From Marinomonas alcarazii (GTDB taxonomy: Bacteria; Pseudomonadota; Gammaproteobacteria; Pseudomonadales; Marinomonadaceae), in NCBI RefSeq assembly GCF_003208215.1, contig NZ_QKLW01000001.1, positions 576,234-640,233 on the forward strand: DNA of 64,000 nt. The letters run 5' to 3'. The position numbers and the translations under genes were made by a program. Every line of letters begins with the position of its first letter. The first letter of the stretch is position 1. Positions 27,301 through 36,600 of the stretch are shown one piece after another. The notes beneath the pieces were generated by a model. That model was not told where the DNA came from. It did no database searches and saw nothing but the letters and a program-made list of their open reading frames with translations.

Positions 27301-30300
27301 TCATGAATTGCCGAGTTATATGGTGCCGGATTTATGGCAAGTCATGGATCACTTACCTCTTAATGCCAATGGCAAAGTGGATGCTAAACAACTGCCCTGG
27401 CCTTTGCTTGATGAACAAGATGGCGTGCAACGTCAAGAGGAGGCATCACTGACGGCCAACGAACAGCGCTTAGCGCTGCTTTGGCAGCAAGTGCTCAAGA
27501 TAGACCGTGCCACCGCCCAAGATAATTTTTATGACCTCGGTGGTGATTCGATTCTAAGTCTACAGCTGATTGGCTTAGCGGCGCAGCAGGCGCTGCGCAT
27601 TACGCCTGCTGAAATAGCGCAGCATCCAACCTTAGCGGAGATGGCAAAATGTTTGCCAGAGCCATCCGAAGTTGAGCTGCCAGAGACGACGCAAGCACTC
27701 ATTCATCTATACAACGAGGTGTTACAGCGCACTGACTTGAATGCAGAATCGGACTTCTATCAAGTGGGTGGTGACTCCATATTAAGCTTGCAATTGATTG
27801 CCAAAGCACGTGCCCAAGGTATTCAACTGACGCCTAAGCTATTGACGCAAGCGGCAACACCTAAAGCCTTGAACCAAGCTCTGCATCCAGTGTTAGAGAG
27901 CGAAACTAAGGCGGAGAGCGAAGCTAAGTCGGAGAGCGAAGCTCGGGCGCAAGAGAAGCAACAAAACGTGTCGGATAGCTCAAACCATGCGCCGCAAGCC
28001 TATCACTCGATTCCAGTTCGTCTGCACCCAGACCAAGCGGTGCCTGTATCTGCTGCGCAACAGCGTTTATGGTTCTTACAGCAGCTCGAACCGGATAGCA
28101 CGTCTTATCATGTGAGTCAGTGCTTTGAGCTACAGGGAGTGCTTGATCGTGAAGCATTATCTAAAGCTGTTGAGCAACTTAAACAACGCCACGGAATTTT
28201 ACGTTGTCGTTTTTACGAGCAAGATGGGCAAGTATGGCAGCAGCTTTATCAAACTGAGCGCTCTAACATGAGCTACCATGATGTGGCGGCTCAGACAGAA
28301 GCGAATCTATCGCTCAGTGCAAAAAATATTGTGCGTCACGCGCTGCAACAGGTATTTGATTTGGCTCATGGGGAAACCTTTGCGGTGACCTTAATCCGTC
28401 TCGCTCCAGAGCGCCATTATTTACTGGTTAACTTGCATCACATTGTCACCGACGGTTGGTCAATGGGGCTTTTGGTACAAGACTTCCTTGCTTTCTACCA
28501 AGAGAGTGGGGCATCGAACGAAACGCTTGTGGTGACGTCTCGCCCGGATTATTTGGATTGGGTAGCCTATCAACAGCTACAGCACCATTCATCGCATCAA
28601 ACTAAGTGCGATGATTACTGGCGCAACAAATTAGAAGGTATGCCGCCAGCAATCGCACTCAGCACTGATCACCCTTATCATGCCCAAGGCGCTCCAGTAG
28701 GCAAGGTGCTTGATTACCAATTCACCTCTGCCGTGCTTACCCATATAGAACACAGTGCCCGTACTCTAGGGGTGACCCCGTTTCAGCTTATGTTAGCAGC
28801 TTTTCGTTTGCTGTTATGGCGTCACAGCGGGCAAACAGATTTTGCCGTAGGCTTACCTGTAGCGGGCCGTCAGCATCCTGAAAGTCAAAGCATGGTGGGC
28901 TTGTTTGTTAATACTCTAGTGAGCCGACACCCAGTGCAGCCAGAGGCGCCATTTGCCACATGGTTAGAAAGCATGGTCGACAGCTTGCAAAAAGACCTTG
29001 AGCATCAAGAGATGCCATTAGAGCAGCTCATTGCTAACTTGCAGCCAGAGCGCAATCTGGCTCGCTCACCCTTGTTCCAAGTCTTATTCAACTATCAGTC
29101 AGACTTACATGGCTCTCGAACTCTCAATACAGCAGATCTTGAGTGGCAAACGCTTGATTTGGGAGATGTAGAGCGTGCCGCTAAGTTTGAGATCAGTATC
29201 AATCTGTTCCGTCAGCCAGAAGGTTTGTCACTGCAATTGGAATACAACGCGAGCGTGTTTGATCAGGTTCGTGCTGAACAATGGCTAACAGATTATGTCG
29301 CCTTGATCGAAGCGGTTTGCGGCGATGCCAAGCAGAGCATTGAACAGTATAGACTACCGTCTATGGTGGCTCCTCTGATCCCGCACTCGGAGGCGATTAC
29401 AGCGCAAGAGGATTTTCTCACGCGTTTTGAACAGCAAGTTCAGCAAACACCTGATGCGACAGCGTTGATTGTTGCTGATCAGAAGATGAGTTATCAGGCC
29501 TTAAATGATGCGGCCAATCGCACCGCTCATTGGCTGTTAGCAAGTGGTTTGGTCGAGCATGGGGCTGCCGATGAGCAATGCATTGCTTTTTGCTTGCCGC
29601 GCACTCAAGCAATGGTGATTGCGTTGCTGGCGATTCAAAAAGCGGGTGCCGCGTATTTACCGTTGGACCCCAGTCATCCGCTAGAGCGTAGTCGCTACGT
29701 ATTGGATCATGCGCAGCCCAAATGCGTATGGGTAGCCGATGAAGCAATGCAAACGGCATTGGCGTCTGATTTGGTTCCCACTATGACATGGCATAACGTA
29801 CAAAGCTTAAGTGCTGTGCAACACTGTGATAATCCGATGGTAGTGCGCCACCCAGCCAGCTTGCAGTACTGTCTGTATACCTCTGGCTCAACTGGAAAAC
29901 CTAAAGGTGTGGCGGTCGAGCGGCGTCAATTTGCAAACTTCTTAACGGCAATGGAGCGTCAGTTGCCAGCGTTCCAATCATTGCTCGCACTGACGACTGT
30001 TACCTTTGATATTGCTGGATTAGAACTGTGCTTGCCACTGGTGAAGGGCGCTACTGTAGTGCTGGGTAATGAAGACGATCGACGCGATAGCGAACGTCTC
30101 TCGGCTCTGGTTAAACAACATGGCGTGGATTTAATTCAAGCGACACCATCAGGTTGGCGTTTACTGGCTGAATTGGCCCCAGCAAGCCTTGCCAATATTA
30201 CCGCGCTGGTGGGGGGCGAAGCGCTAGAGGTTGAGCTGGCTCGACAGTTACAGTCCCGTTGTAAACAGGTGATCAATGTATATGGCCCTACGGAAACGAC

Positions 30301-33300
30301 TGTTTGGTCAACCTACCAAACGCTGCGAGGCAACTTATCCCATGCACTGGTAGCGATTGGTGAACCGTTGCGTAATAACCAATGCTTTGTGTTAGATGAG
30401 CGTTTACAACCTGTGCCAAAAGGCGTTATCGGTGAGTTGTATATCGGCGGTGACGCGGTTACCCGTGGTTATTTAAAACAGCCAGCATTAACAGCGGAGC
30501 GCTACATTCCTAACCCATTTATGGCCGATGGCTCGCGTTTGTATCGTACGGGAGACCGAGTGAAACAGCTTGCAGAAGGCGGTTTGTACTTTGTTGAACG
30601 GGCGGATCATCAAGTTAAGATTCGTGGCTTCCGAGTTGAACTGGGGGAAATTGAAAGCTTGCTAATGTCCCACCCCAGCGTACAGCACGCGGCGGTGGGA
30701 GTATGGCGTCAGCATCATGGTGATGTCTTGCACGGATACTGTGTGATGCGTGCGGGTCATGTCTTCGACAGTGCGGATTTGCGCACTTATCTCAGTGCTC
30801 AACTACCCGAATACATGGTGCCAAGTAGCTTGCAAGAACTCGCAGCTCTACCGCTCAATGCCAGTGGCAAAGTGGATCGCAAAGCATTGCCAGAGCCGAA
30901 ACAGAGTGACGTTGCAGAAGTCAGCGAACTGACTACCGTGCAAGAGCGTGTCTTAGCAGACGCTTGGCAAGAAGTGTTAGGCGTTACACAACTGGGTAAA
31001 GACAGCCACTTCTTCCACTTAGGTGGTCACTCTCTGAGTGCGGCCCAAGTGCGTGCTCGTTTACGTAGTAAAGGCTGGTCGTTGCCATTGAAAGCCGTGT
31101 TCGATGGGCCACAGCTCGCTGCTATGGCCGAGCAGATGGTCAATGACGAGCAGCGTACGATAACGCCTGTGGCCCGCCAGACATGGATGCCTTTGTCCCC
31201 AGCTCAGCGACGCATTTGGTTTATGCAACAAATGGATCCCCAAGATGCAGGGTTTAATATGAACTTTGCGGTTCAGATTGATGGTGATCTATCACACAAC
31301 GCCTTGCAACACGCGCTGGATGCGGTAGTAGCGCGTCATGAAATATTGCGTGTTACCTACCATGACCACCAAGGTACGCCGATGCAGCGTGTCAATGCTG
31401 AGTTAAATGTGCCAGTGCAGTACTACGATTTACGTGGGGCTGAGGCCGCTCATGTAACTGAGCAACAAGCTGTGGCGGCTGGGCAGGCATTTGATTTAAC
31501 GAAAGAAGCACCGCTAAAAGTGTATCTCTACCAAATTGCCGAACACAGCTTTGTGTGCCAAATGGTGCAGCATCATATTGCATCCGATGGTTGGTCTGGT
31601 GAGCGTCTTATTCAGGATCTGGCCCATGCTTATCGCATGGCGATCAATACTGATGCGTCGGCTCAAGTTCAGTTGCCTGAGCTGACGGTGCAGTATTTAG
31701 ATTATGCCGTATACCAACAGTCTGAAGGTGAGCGCCAACGCCAAGAACGCGGTATTGGTTACTGGCAGACACACCTACAAGGTGCACCGAGTCAGTTAGC
31801 TTTGCCATTCGATTACCAGCGTGGCTCGGAGCAAGGTCAAGCGGGCGGTGATGCCTACTCGTTCACACTAGAAGCGGGTGTTGCACAAGCATTACAGCAG
31901 GTCGCGAAGCAACACGACTGCTCTGTATTTATGGTACTTATGGCGTTGTACACCTGTGTGATTCACAGTGAAAGTCGGGAGCAGGATTTAGTAATCGGTA
32001 CGGACTCTGCCAACCGAACATTGCCGGAAACGGAGCCGCTTATTGGCTTCTTCGTCAACCTTTTAGCACTGCGTTTTAAACCTCGTGTCACCATGAGTTT
32101 CAGTGATTATTTAGCGCACGTAAAACAGGTCTGCTTGGTAGGTTTTGAACATCAAGAAGTGCCATTTGATCAAGTCGTTGAAGCGGTGAAACCGGACCGA
32201 ATCGCAGGGCAGCATCCATTGATTCAGGCGCTGCTGGTGTTGCAAAACCAGCCGTCGGCACCAGATGAACTGTTATCAAACAGTGCGCTAGGCAATATTC
32301 GCTTAACGCCTATACCTGCTGCACAAACCCACTCCAAATTTGATATGGCGTTGTTTGTATCTGAGGCCGAACAGGGGGCCTTAGCACTGCGTTGGGTTTA
32401 CAGCAAACGCCTATTTGAACAAGCCACTATTGAGCGCATGGCGCAGGCACTGCAACAGCTAGCACAGTGGCTAACGACAGCCAGCCCTGAGCGCCAAGAG
32501 ACATCGCTTACAGCATTAACTACGTTTATTAAAGGGACAACCTCTATGTCTGATACCCTTATGTCTGATTCCGATACGAAAAAAACACCTAGTAAAATGG
32601 GCAAACTCGGCAAACTGAAGAAAAATCGCCAGCGTGAGTCTAACGCTGCGAGCGGCCCAAGAATCAATGTTCGTCCACTGTCCTCAGAGCGCCCATTTCC
32701 GTTATTGGTTGAAAGCATGGAACCTGGGCTAGATGCCAATATTTGGGCGCAAAATAATCAAGCGCAGATTTTAACGTGGCTTGAGCACCACGGTGGTATT
32801 GTGTTCCGTGGTTTTAACTTACCAGATCCCGTGGTGTTCGAAAGCTTCTGCCAAAGCATGTACCCAGAGCTTTACGGGCAATATGGTGACCTTCCGAAAA
32901 AAGAGGGCGGCAAAAAAATCTACCGCTCAACGCCGTACCCTGATGATCAAATGATCATGTATCACAATGAAAGCTCTCACCAGTTTAGTTGGCCGCGCCG
33001 CCAATGGTTCTACTGCGAGATACCGTCTGTAGAAGGCGGTGCAACGCCTATCGTAGATTGCCGTGAAATGTATCATCGCTTACCGCAATGGGCGCGTGAA
33101 AAACTACTTAATAAAGGGCTGAAATACGTACGTCATTTCAGTGGTTTAGATGTAAGTTGGCAGCATTTCTTTAAAACAGAAGACAAAGCTGAAGTAGAAG
33201 CGATCTGCCGCAAGGGTGACATTCAATTTGAATGGTATGACGAAGATAAGCTGTGCATTAGCCAAAATTGTCCAGCGATTATTCGTCATCCTGTGACGGG

Positions 33301-33646
33301 TGAAATGAGCTTCTTTAACCAAATACAGCTGCATCATTACAGTTTTTTGGAAGAAGAAGTAAAAGCCTATCTACTGAATGCTGGTGGTGAAGATAAATTG
33401 CCACGTAACGTTTATTACGGTGATGGCGAACCACTCGAACAAGACTTGGTTGACCTGATTAGCACCCTTTATGAAGCGTGCGCGGTGCGTTTTGATTGGC
33501 AAAAAGGTGACGTGGTCATGCTGGATAATATGCTCGCTGCCCATGCCCGAGATCCGTTTAAAGGCGAGCGCAAGATCGCCGTTGCTATGGGCGATATCTA
33601 CCGTCAAAGCGATCTGCTTGAAGCTGTGCAAAAGGAGGTGATCTGA
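24392..33646 (+). CDS. NRPS 3: C-A(Asp)-PCP-PCP-C-A(Gly)-PCP-C-TauD hydroxylase
   Basis: 3084 aa. Module 1: condensation HHVAFDAW (His176), adenylation with A3 core near 654 and Asp-type code D-L-T-K-I-G-H-V-G-K, then two GGDS carrier domains (Ser1053, Ser1129) but no epimerase. A low-complexity linker with three ESEAK-type repeats (1169-1186) leads into module 2: condensation HHIVTDGW (His1349), adenylation near 1830 with Gly-like code D-I-L-Q-L-G-V-V-W-K, carrier Ser2214. A third condensation domain (HHIASDGW, His2394) has no adenylation domain after it. Instead a Lys-rich linker (about 2715-2755) joins a complete TauD-type hydroxylase, with iron ligands His2858-x-Glu2860 and His3051. The orphan condensation domain probably serves the Asp module on NRPS 4, whose ATG overlaps this stop codon (TGATG). 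Confidence 0.93.
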   Translation: MKSSRYAEIAKRLAALPEAQQTLFRQKLAEQGIDSWQLPIVPAKAAVTKPLSFAQQRFVMAESLSEQALYNLCSMLELSAMPDVALLTQAFQQLVARHEILRTCYQQQDNGDWYASLIEDAWSAMEQEAVSNVTPEVLQSCYEEELSRSFDLANEHPFRVRLLQSEQGAWLFFTVHHVAFDAWSTQVLVGELTHIYAALQNGQTVQLAAPAIQYSDYAVWQRSWHDSDDCTRQQTYWQQQLAQLPSHLSLTTDYARPTLRQRHYSGALTSLTLPADVVRDLRAQISNEGSTLFIYLQTVYAWMLARNAGQTDLCMGSSVANRGRNELNDMVGPLLNTLVMRHRLDANPTFAQALQNAQTMMAQAYDHQDVPFEALPELLQWQRDPSYSPIFQVMFVHVALPAIQSIRFGQAHAKVLTPQQHQARFDLTLRVVELAGEEIRLDLEYSTELFAQATAECFLAQMASLIERTTSSLDATKNITVNDWRFPYDHSLSTGPALQSVPTHLPEQIAHWANERPHAAALRTATETLTYDELGRQVQNLSAWLAAQGVVEGDRVALCLPRSIEQVTLMLACWHLGAIAVMLDPKQPAARLQQVIASAQARLTLVTPHAHLSEFEVPEFEATTLVMPDLSSLSEGSAAKVSLTPDQAAYLLFTSGSTGTPKGVLVSHGAMAHYAQALWDVLPATTVQTWATLATTAADLGMTSVLSALYRGQTLVLPDAELAFDPLGLAEFMAQEPVDCLKIVPSHLRGLLSVSEPHRVLPRQQLILGGEGMDEALLAQLRELAPELTIVNHYGPSEACVGVACHVLDSEQSDAASSRLPLGKALPGMTLEVRDEQGQRVPVGCQGELYISGPQLALSYWQQPEQTAQAFPQDAHGRWYRTGDRVRLTATGLLEFLGRCDDQIKHRGYRLEPGEVEHWLMQQNELSQARLRQQYQGERALLVAYVVLHSANDGLEPFAPSLAALQTRMAHELPSYMVPDLWQVMDHLPLNANGKVDAKQLPWPLLDEQDGVQRQEEASLTANEQRLALLWQQVLKIDRATAQDNFYDLGGDSILSLQLIGLAAQQALRITPAEIAQHPTLAEMAKCLPEPSEVELPETTQALIHLYNEVLQRTDLNAESDFYQVGGDSILSLQLIAKARAQGIQLTPKLLTQAATPKALNQALHPVLESETKAESEAKSESEARAQEKQQNVSDSSNHAPQAYHSIPVRLHPDQAVPVSAAQQRLWFLQQLEPDSTSYHVSQCFELQGVLDREALSKAVEQLKQRHGILRCRFYEQDGQVWQQLYQTERSNMSYHDVAAQTEANLSLSAKNIVRHALQQVFDLAHGETFAVTLIRLAPERHYLLVNLHHIVTDGWSMGLLVQDFLAFYQESGASNETLVVTSRPDYLDWVAYQQLQHHSSHQTKCDDYWRNKLEGMPPAIALSTDHPYHAQGAPVGKVLDYQFTSAVLTHIEHSARTLGVTPFQLMLAAFRLLLWRHSGQTDFAVGLPVAGRQHPESQSMVGLFVNTLVSRHPVQPEAPFATWLESMVDSLQKDLEHQEMPLEQLIANLQPERNLARSPLFQVLFNYQSDLHGSRTLNTADLEWQTLDLGDVERAAKFEISINLFRQPEGLSLQLEYNASVFDQVRAEQWLTDYVALIEAVCGDAKQSIEQYRLPSMVAPLIPHSEAITAQEDFLTRFEQQVQQTPDATALIVADQKMSYQALNDAANRTAHWLLASGLVEHGAADEQCIAFCLPRTQAMVIALLAIQKAGAAYLPLDPSHPLERSRYVLDHAQPKCVWVADEAMQTALASDLVPTMTWHNVQSLSAVQHCDNPMVVRHPASLQYCLYTSGSTGKPKGVAVERRQFANFLTAMERQLPAFQSLLALTTVTFDIAGLELCLPLVKGATVVLGNEDDRRDSERLSALVKQHGVDLIQATPSGWRLLAELAPASLANITALVGGEALEVELARQLQSRCKQVINVYGPTETTVWSTYQTLRGNLSHALVAIGEPLRNNQCFVLDERLQPVPKGVIGELYIGGDAVTRGYLKQPALTAERYIPNPFMADGSRLYRTGDRVKQLAEGGLYFVERADHQVKIRGFRVELGEIESLLMSHPSVQHAAVGVWRQHHGDVLHGYCVMRAGHVFDSADLRTYLSAQLPEYMVPSSLQELAALPLNASGKVDRKALPEPKQSDVAEVSELTTVQERVLADAWQEVLGVTQLGKDSHFFHLGGHSLSAAQVRARLRSKGWSLPLKAVFDGPQLAAMAEQMVNDEQRTITPVARQTWMPLSPAQRRIWFMQQMDPQDAGFNMNFAVQIDGDLSHNALQHALDAVVARHEILRVTYHDHQGTPMQRVNAELNVPVQYYDLRGAEAAHVTEQQAVAAGQAFDLTKEAPLKVYLYQIAEHSFVCQMVQHHIASDGWSGERLIQDLAHAYRMAINTDASAQVQLPELTVQYLDYAVYQQSEGERQRQERGIGYWQTHLQGAPSQLALPFDYQRGSEQGQAGGDAYSFTLEAGVAQALQQVAKQHDCSVFMVLMALYTCVIHSESREQDLVIGTDSANRTLPETEPLIGFFVNLLALRFKPRVTMSFSDYLAHVKQVCLVGFEHQEVPFDQVVEAVKPDRIAGQHPLIQALLVLQNQPSAPDELLSNSALGNIRLTPIPAAQTHSKFDMALFVSEAEQGALALRWVYSKRLFEQATIERMAQALQQLAQWLTTASPERQETSLTALTTFIKGTTSMSDTLMSDSDTKKTPSKMGKLGKLKKNRQRESNAASGPRINVRPLSSERPFPLLVESMEPGLDANIWAQNNQAQILTWLEHHGGIVFRGFNLPDPVVFESFCQSMYPELYGQYGDLPKKEGGKKIYRSTPYPDDQMIMYHNESSHQFSWPRRQWFYCEIPSVEGGATPIVDCREMYHRLPQWAREKLLNKGLKYVRHFSGLDVSWQHFFKTEDKAEVEAICRKGDIQFEWYDEDKLCISQNCPAIIRHPVTGEMSFFNQIQLHHYSFLEEEVKAYLLNAGGEDKLPRNVYYGDGEPLEQDLVDLISTLYEACAVRFDWQKGDVVMLDNMLAAHARDPFKGERKIAVAMGDIYRQSDLLEAVQKEVI
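27896..27949 (+). repeat. Three 18-bp tandem repeats in the NRPS 3 linker
   Basis: Three imperfect copies (27896, 27914, 27932) of GAGAGCGAAGCTAAGTCG encode ESETKA-ESEAKS-ESEARA. They lie between the second carrier domain and the following condensation domain, where the homologous NRPS 1 module has an epimerase. The repeat could change linker length by slippage. Confidence 0.9.
32531..32548 (+). promoter_or_regulatory. Internal ribosome site and ATG before the fused hydroxylase domain
   Basis: Within NRPS 3, AAAGGGA (32531-32537) is followed 8 nt later by an in-frame ATG (32546) reading MSDTLMSDSD. From there the frame runs through the Lys-rich linker and the whole TauD domain. This looks like the former start of a separate hydroxylase gene kept after fusion. 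It could still yield a free hydroxylase of about 366 aa. Confidence 0.45.
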
Positions 33647-36600
33647 TGTCACAATTTAATCAGTCATTGACTCAAGGGGAAGCTCTCACCTTACAGCAGA
33701 AATGTGCATCACAAGCGCCAGTAGCCTACTGGCTCACTTTGCCAAAGCAAGAAGAAGCCAGTGTACGTGGGCGTTTGCAGGCTTTGGTTGATGAGCATGA
33801 CATTTTGCGCACCGTGTATGGTCAGCAAGTAGGATATACCGAAACGCGTCAACAAGCGCTGCAAGAGAGCGCATTGGACTGGCGCTGCGTGGAAGGCGAA
33901 AGCGCAGAGTGCTTGCTGCATGAGGCGCTGGCTGTCTTTACGCAACAGTCAGCCCCGTTATTAGCGTGGTTTTGGCCCAGACCAGATGAAAACCGCTTAT
34001 TGCTTGTCGCGCCTGCTCAGTCGTTAGACCAAGGCTCGGCCTTGGCGATTCGTCGTTGTTTGTCTGGGCAGAGCGACCTTTTGTTAGATGAGCCGACTCA
34101 GTATTTGGATTACGCTGATTGGGTTGCGGATTTGCAAATGGGGGAAGATGCGAGCGCAGGCAGTGCATTTTGGCGTGGTCTAGCATTGGATACATTGCCC
34201 GATGCAGCATTGATCGAACAGGTGGGGCAGTCGAATGGGGCACTAGAGTGCCTGAATGTTTCATTAGGAGAAAGTGCTGCTCATGCGCTGCGTAGCTATG
34301 GGCAAACCATGGATGTGGCCACTTCTGAAGTAGCGTTAGCGGTATGGGCCGCACTGCTAGGCTTGGTCAACGGCAAGGAAGAGTTTCAACTTAGTTACTT
34401 CTACGACTGTCGTACGGATTATGAAGAGTTAGAAGATGCTTTGGGACGCTTTGTAGTGCCGTGTCCAGTACCTTGTTACCAACCGTCTAAAAATACCTTT
34501 AGTAAATGGTTTGCGGGGCAACACAGCCTTTGGCAACAGATGCTAGAGCAGCAAGAATACCTAGGCATGAGTCTCGACTTGAGTGCTCACGCTAGGCAAG
34601 TAGGCTTTGCTTACCAAAGCTTACTGGAGCCTAATGAAATATCCGCCGCGCAGCCGATAGGGGCTTCTGAATTATTGTTACAGGTGAGCGAAACGCCGCA
34701 AACGATTGAGCTGTCTTTACACTACGATAGTGGTCGCTATAGCCAAGCGGCGGTAGCACAACTGCTACAACGTTATGAGCTGCTGTTAGCGCGTGCGTTG
34801 GCACATCCCAATGACACGATGGATACGCTGGATGTTTTCTTACTGGGCGAGCTGTCAGGGCTGGTGAATAACGATGCGACGTTTGTTCATACAGATCAGA
34901 CATTTCTTGATAACTGGCGTATGAGTGTTGACCAATATCCCCAGCATCAAGCGGCTCGTTTCGTTGATGAAGTGTTAACGTATGCGCAAATGGATGCGCT
35001 CAGTGATCAAGTGGCGGCAGGCCTGCAACAACGTGGCGCGAGTGCCGGTAAGATCGTTGCCCTGTGTTTACCACGGAGTATGGACTTTTTAGTCACATTG
35101 CTCGGTATTATGAAAACAGGGGCGGCGTATTTGCCACTCGACCCAGAGCAACCCGAAAGCCGTCAGAATCTTATTTTAGCGGATGCTCAGCCTGTACTGA
35201 CCATCGTAGAGACAGTCAATCAAGCGCAACAAATCACGGTTGCAGAGCTAAAAAATACACCAGCGGATTTTACGCCCGTTGCATTAAATCAAGCAACGCT
35301 GGCGTATGTGTTATACACCTCAGGCACGTCAGGTACACCAAAAGGCGTACAAGTGCCACATTCAGCATTGAGCCACTATTGCCAAGCGGCGATTCATGCA
35401 CTGCAATTACCGAAAAATGCTGATTATGCACTCGTATCTTCGCCGATGGCGGACCTTGGCAATACCATGCTATTCCCGAGCTGGATACAGGGCGGGTGTT
35501 TGCATTTGTTAGACAAAGCCACATCTACCGACAGTGAGCTTTTCCGTCAGTACGTTGAGCGTTATCCGATAGACTGCCTAAAAATTGTGCCTTCTCATTT
35601 TATGGCGCTCAGTGAAGGCCAAGACTTAAGCGCCATTAGTCCACGTCAGTCTTTAATCCTCGGGGGAGAGAACATCTCAGCAGGATTGCTGCGCGCATTA
35701 GCGTCTGCTACACCTCTGTGTACGGTGTATAACCACTATGGCCCGACGGAAACAACTGTAGGTGTTATGTGGGGGAAAGTTGACCTTGAACGCGAGAGTG
35801 CCCGCTTACAGCACGTATTGGGTAATAACCGTGTGTATCTTCTTGATGATCATCAAGCGTCTGTCATAAACGGTACGGTAGGGGAGCTTTACATCGCTGG
35901 CCCTAATTTAAGTGCCGGATACCTCAACCAAGCAGAGCAAACGACTCAGGCTTTTGTGGCAGATCCATTTGCACCAGCACAGACCATGTACCGTTCAGGA
36001 GATCTGGCATTTAAGCGTGCTGATGGCAGTCTTGAGATTGTTGGGCGTGCGGATCAGCAGATCAAGATTCGTGGTTTCAGAATGGAGCTAGGCGAGGTTG
36101 AGTCAGCGCTTTCGAATTATGCCAGTATTCAGCAGGCGCACGTATTGGCACAGGGTGAAGGTGAACAAAAACGCCTTGTTGCTTTCGTGGTGGCTAACAG
36201 TGAGCAACACGAAAACGAACTTAAAGCATGGCTGATGCAATACCTACCTGATTATATGGTGCCCGCGCGTATTCTCAGAGTCGAGCGAATGCCTTTGAAT
36301 GCCAATGGTAAAGTAGACCGCCATACCTTAATGAATTGGCTTGAAGCGGAGCAAAAGCGCCAGTTTGTTGCCCCTAAAAACGAAATAGAAATAAAAATAC
36401 TTTCTATTTGGCAAGACGTACTAGGGCGTGAGAACATTAGTACCGAAGATAACTTCTTTGATCTGGGTGGTCATTCATTAGCGGCGATTAAGGTGATTGC
36501 GCGTTTGCGTCAGGCATTCGACATTGAGCTGGCGGCGGATATTATGTTCCACAAACAAACCATTACCGCGCTAGCAGAGGTGATGGTTAAGGGTGACGCC

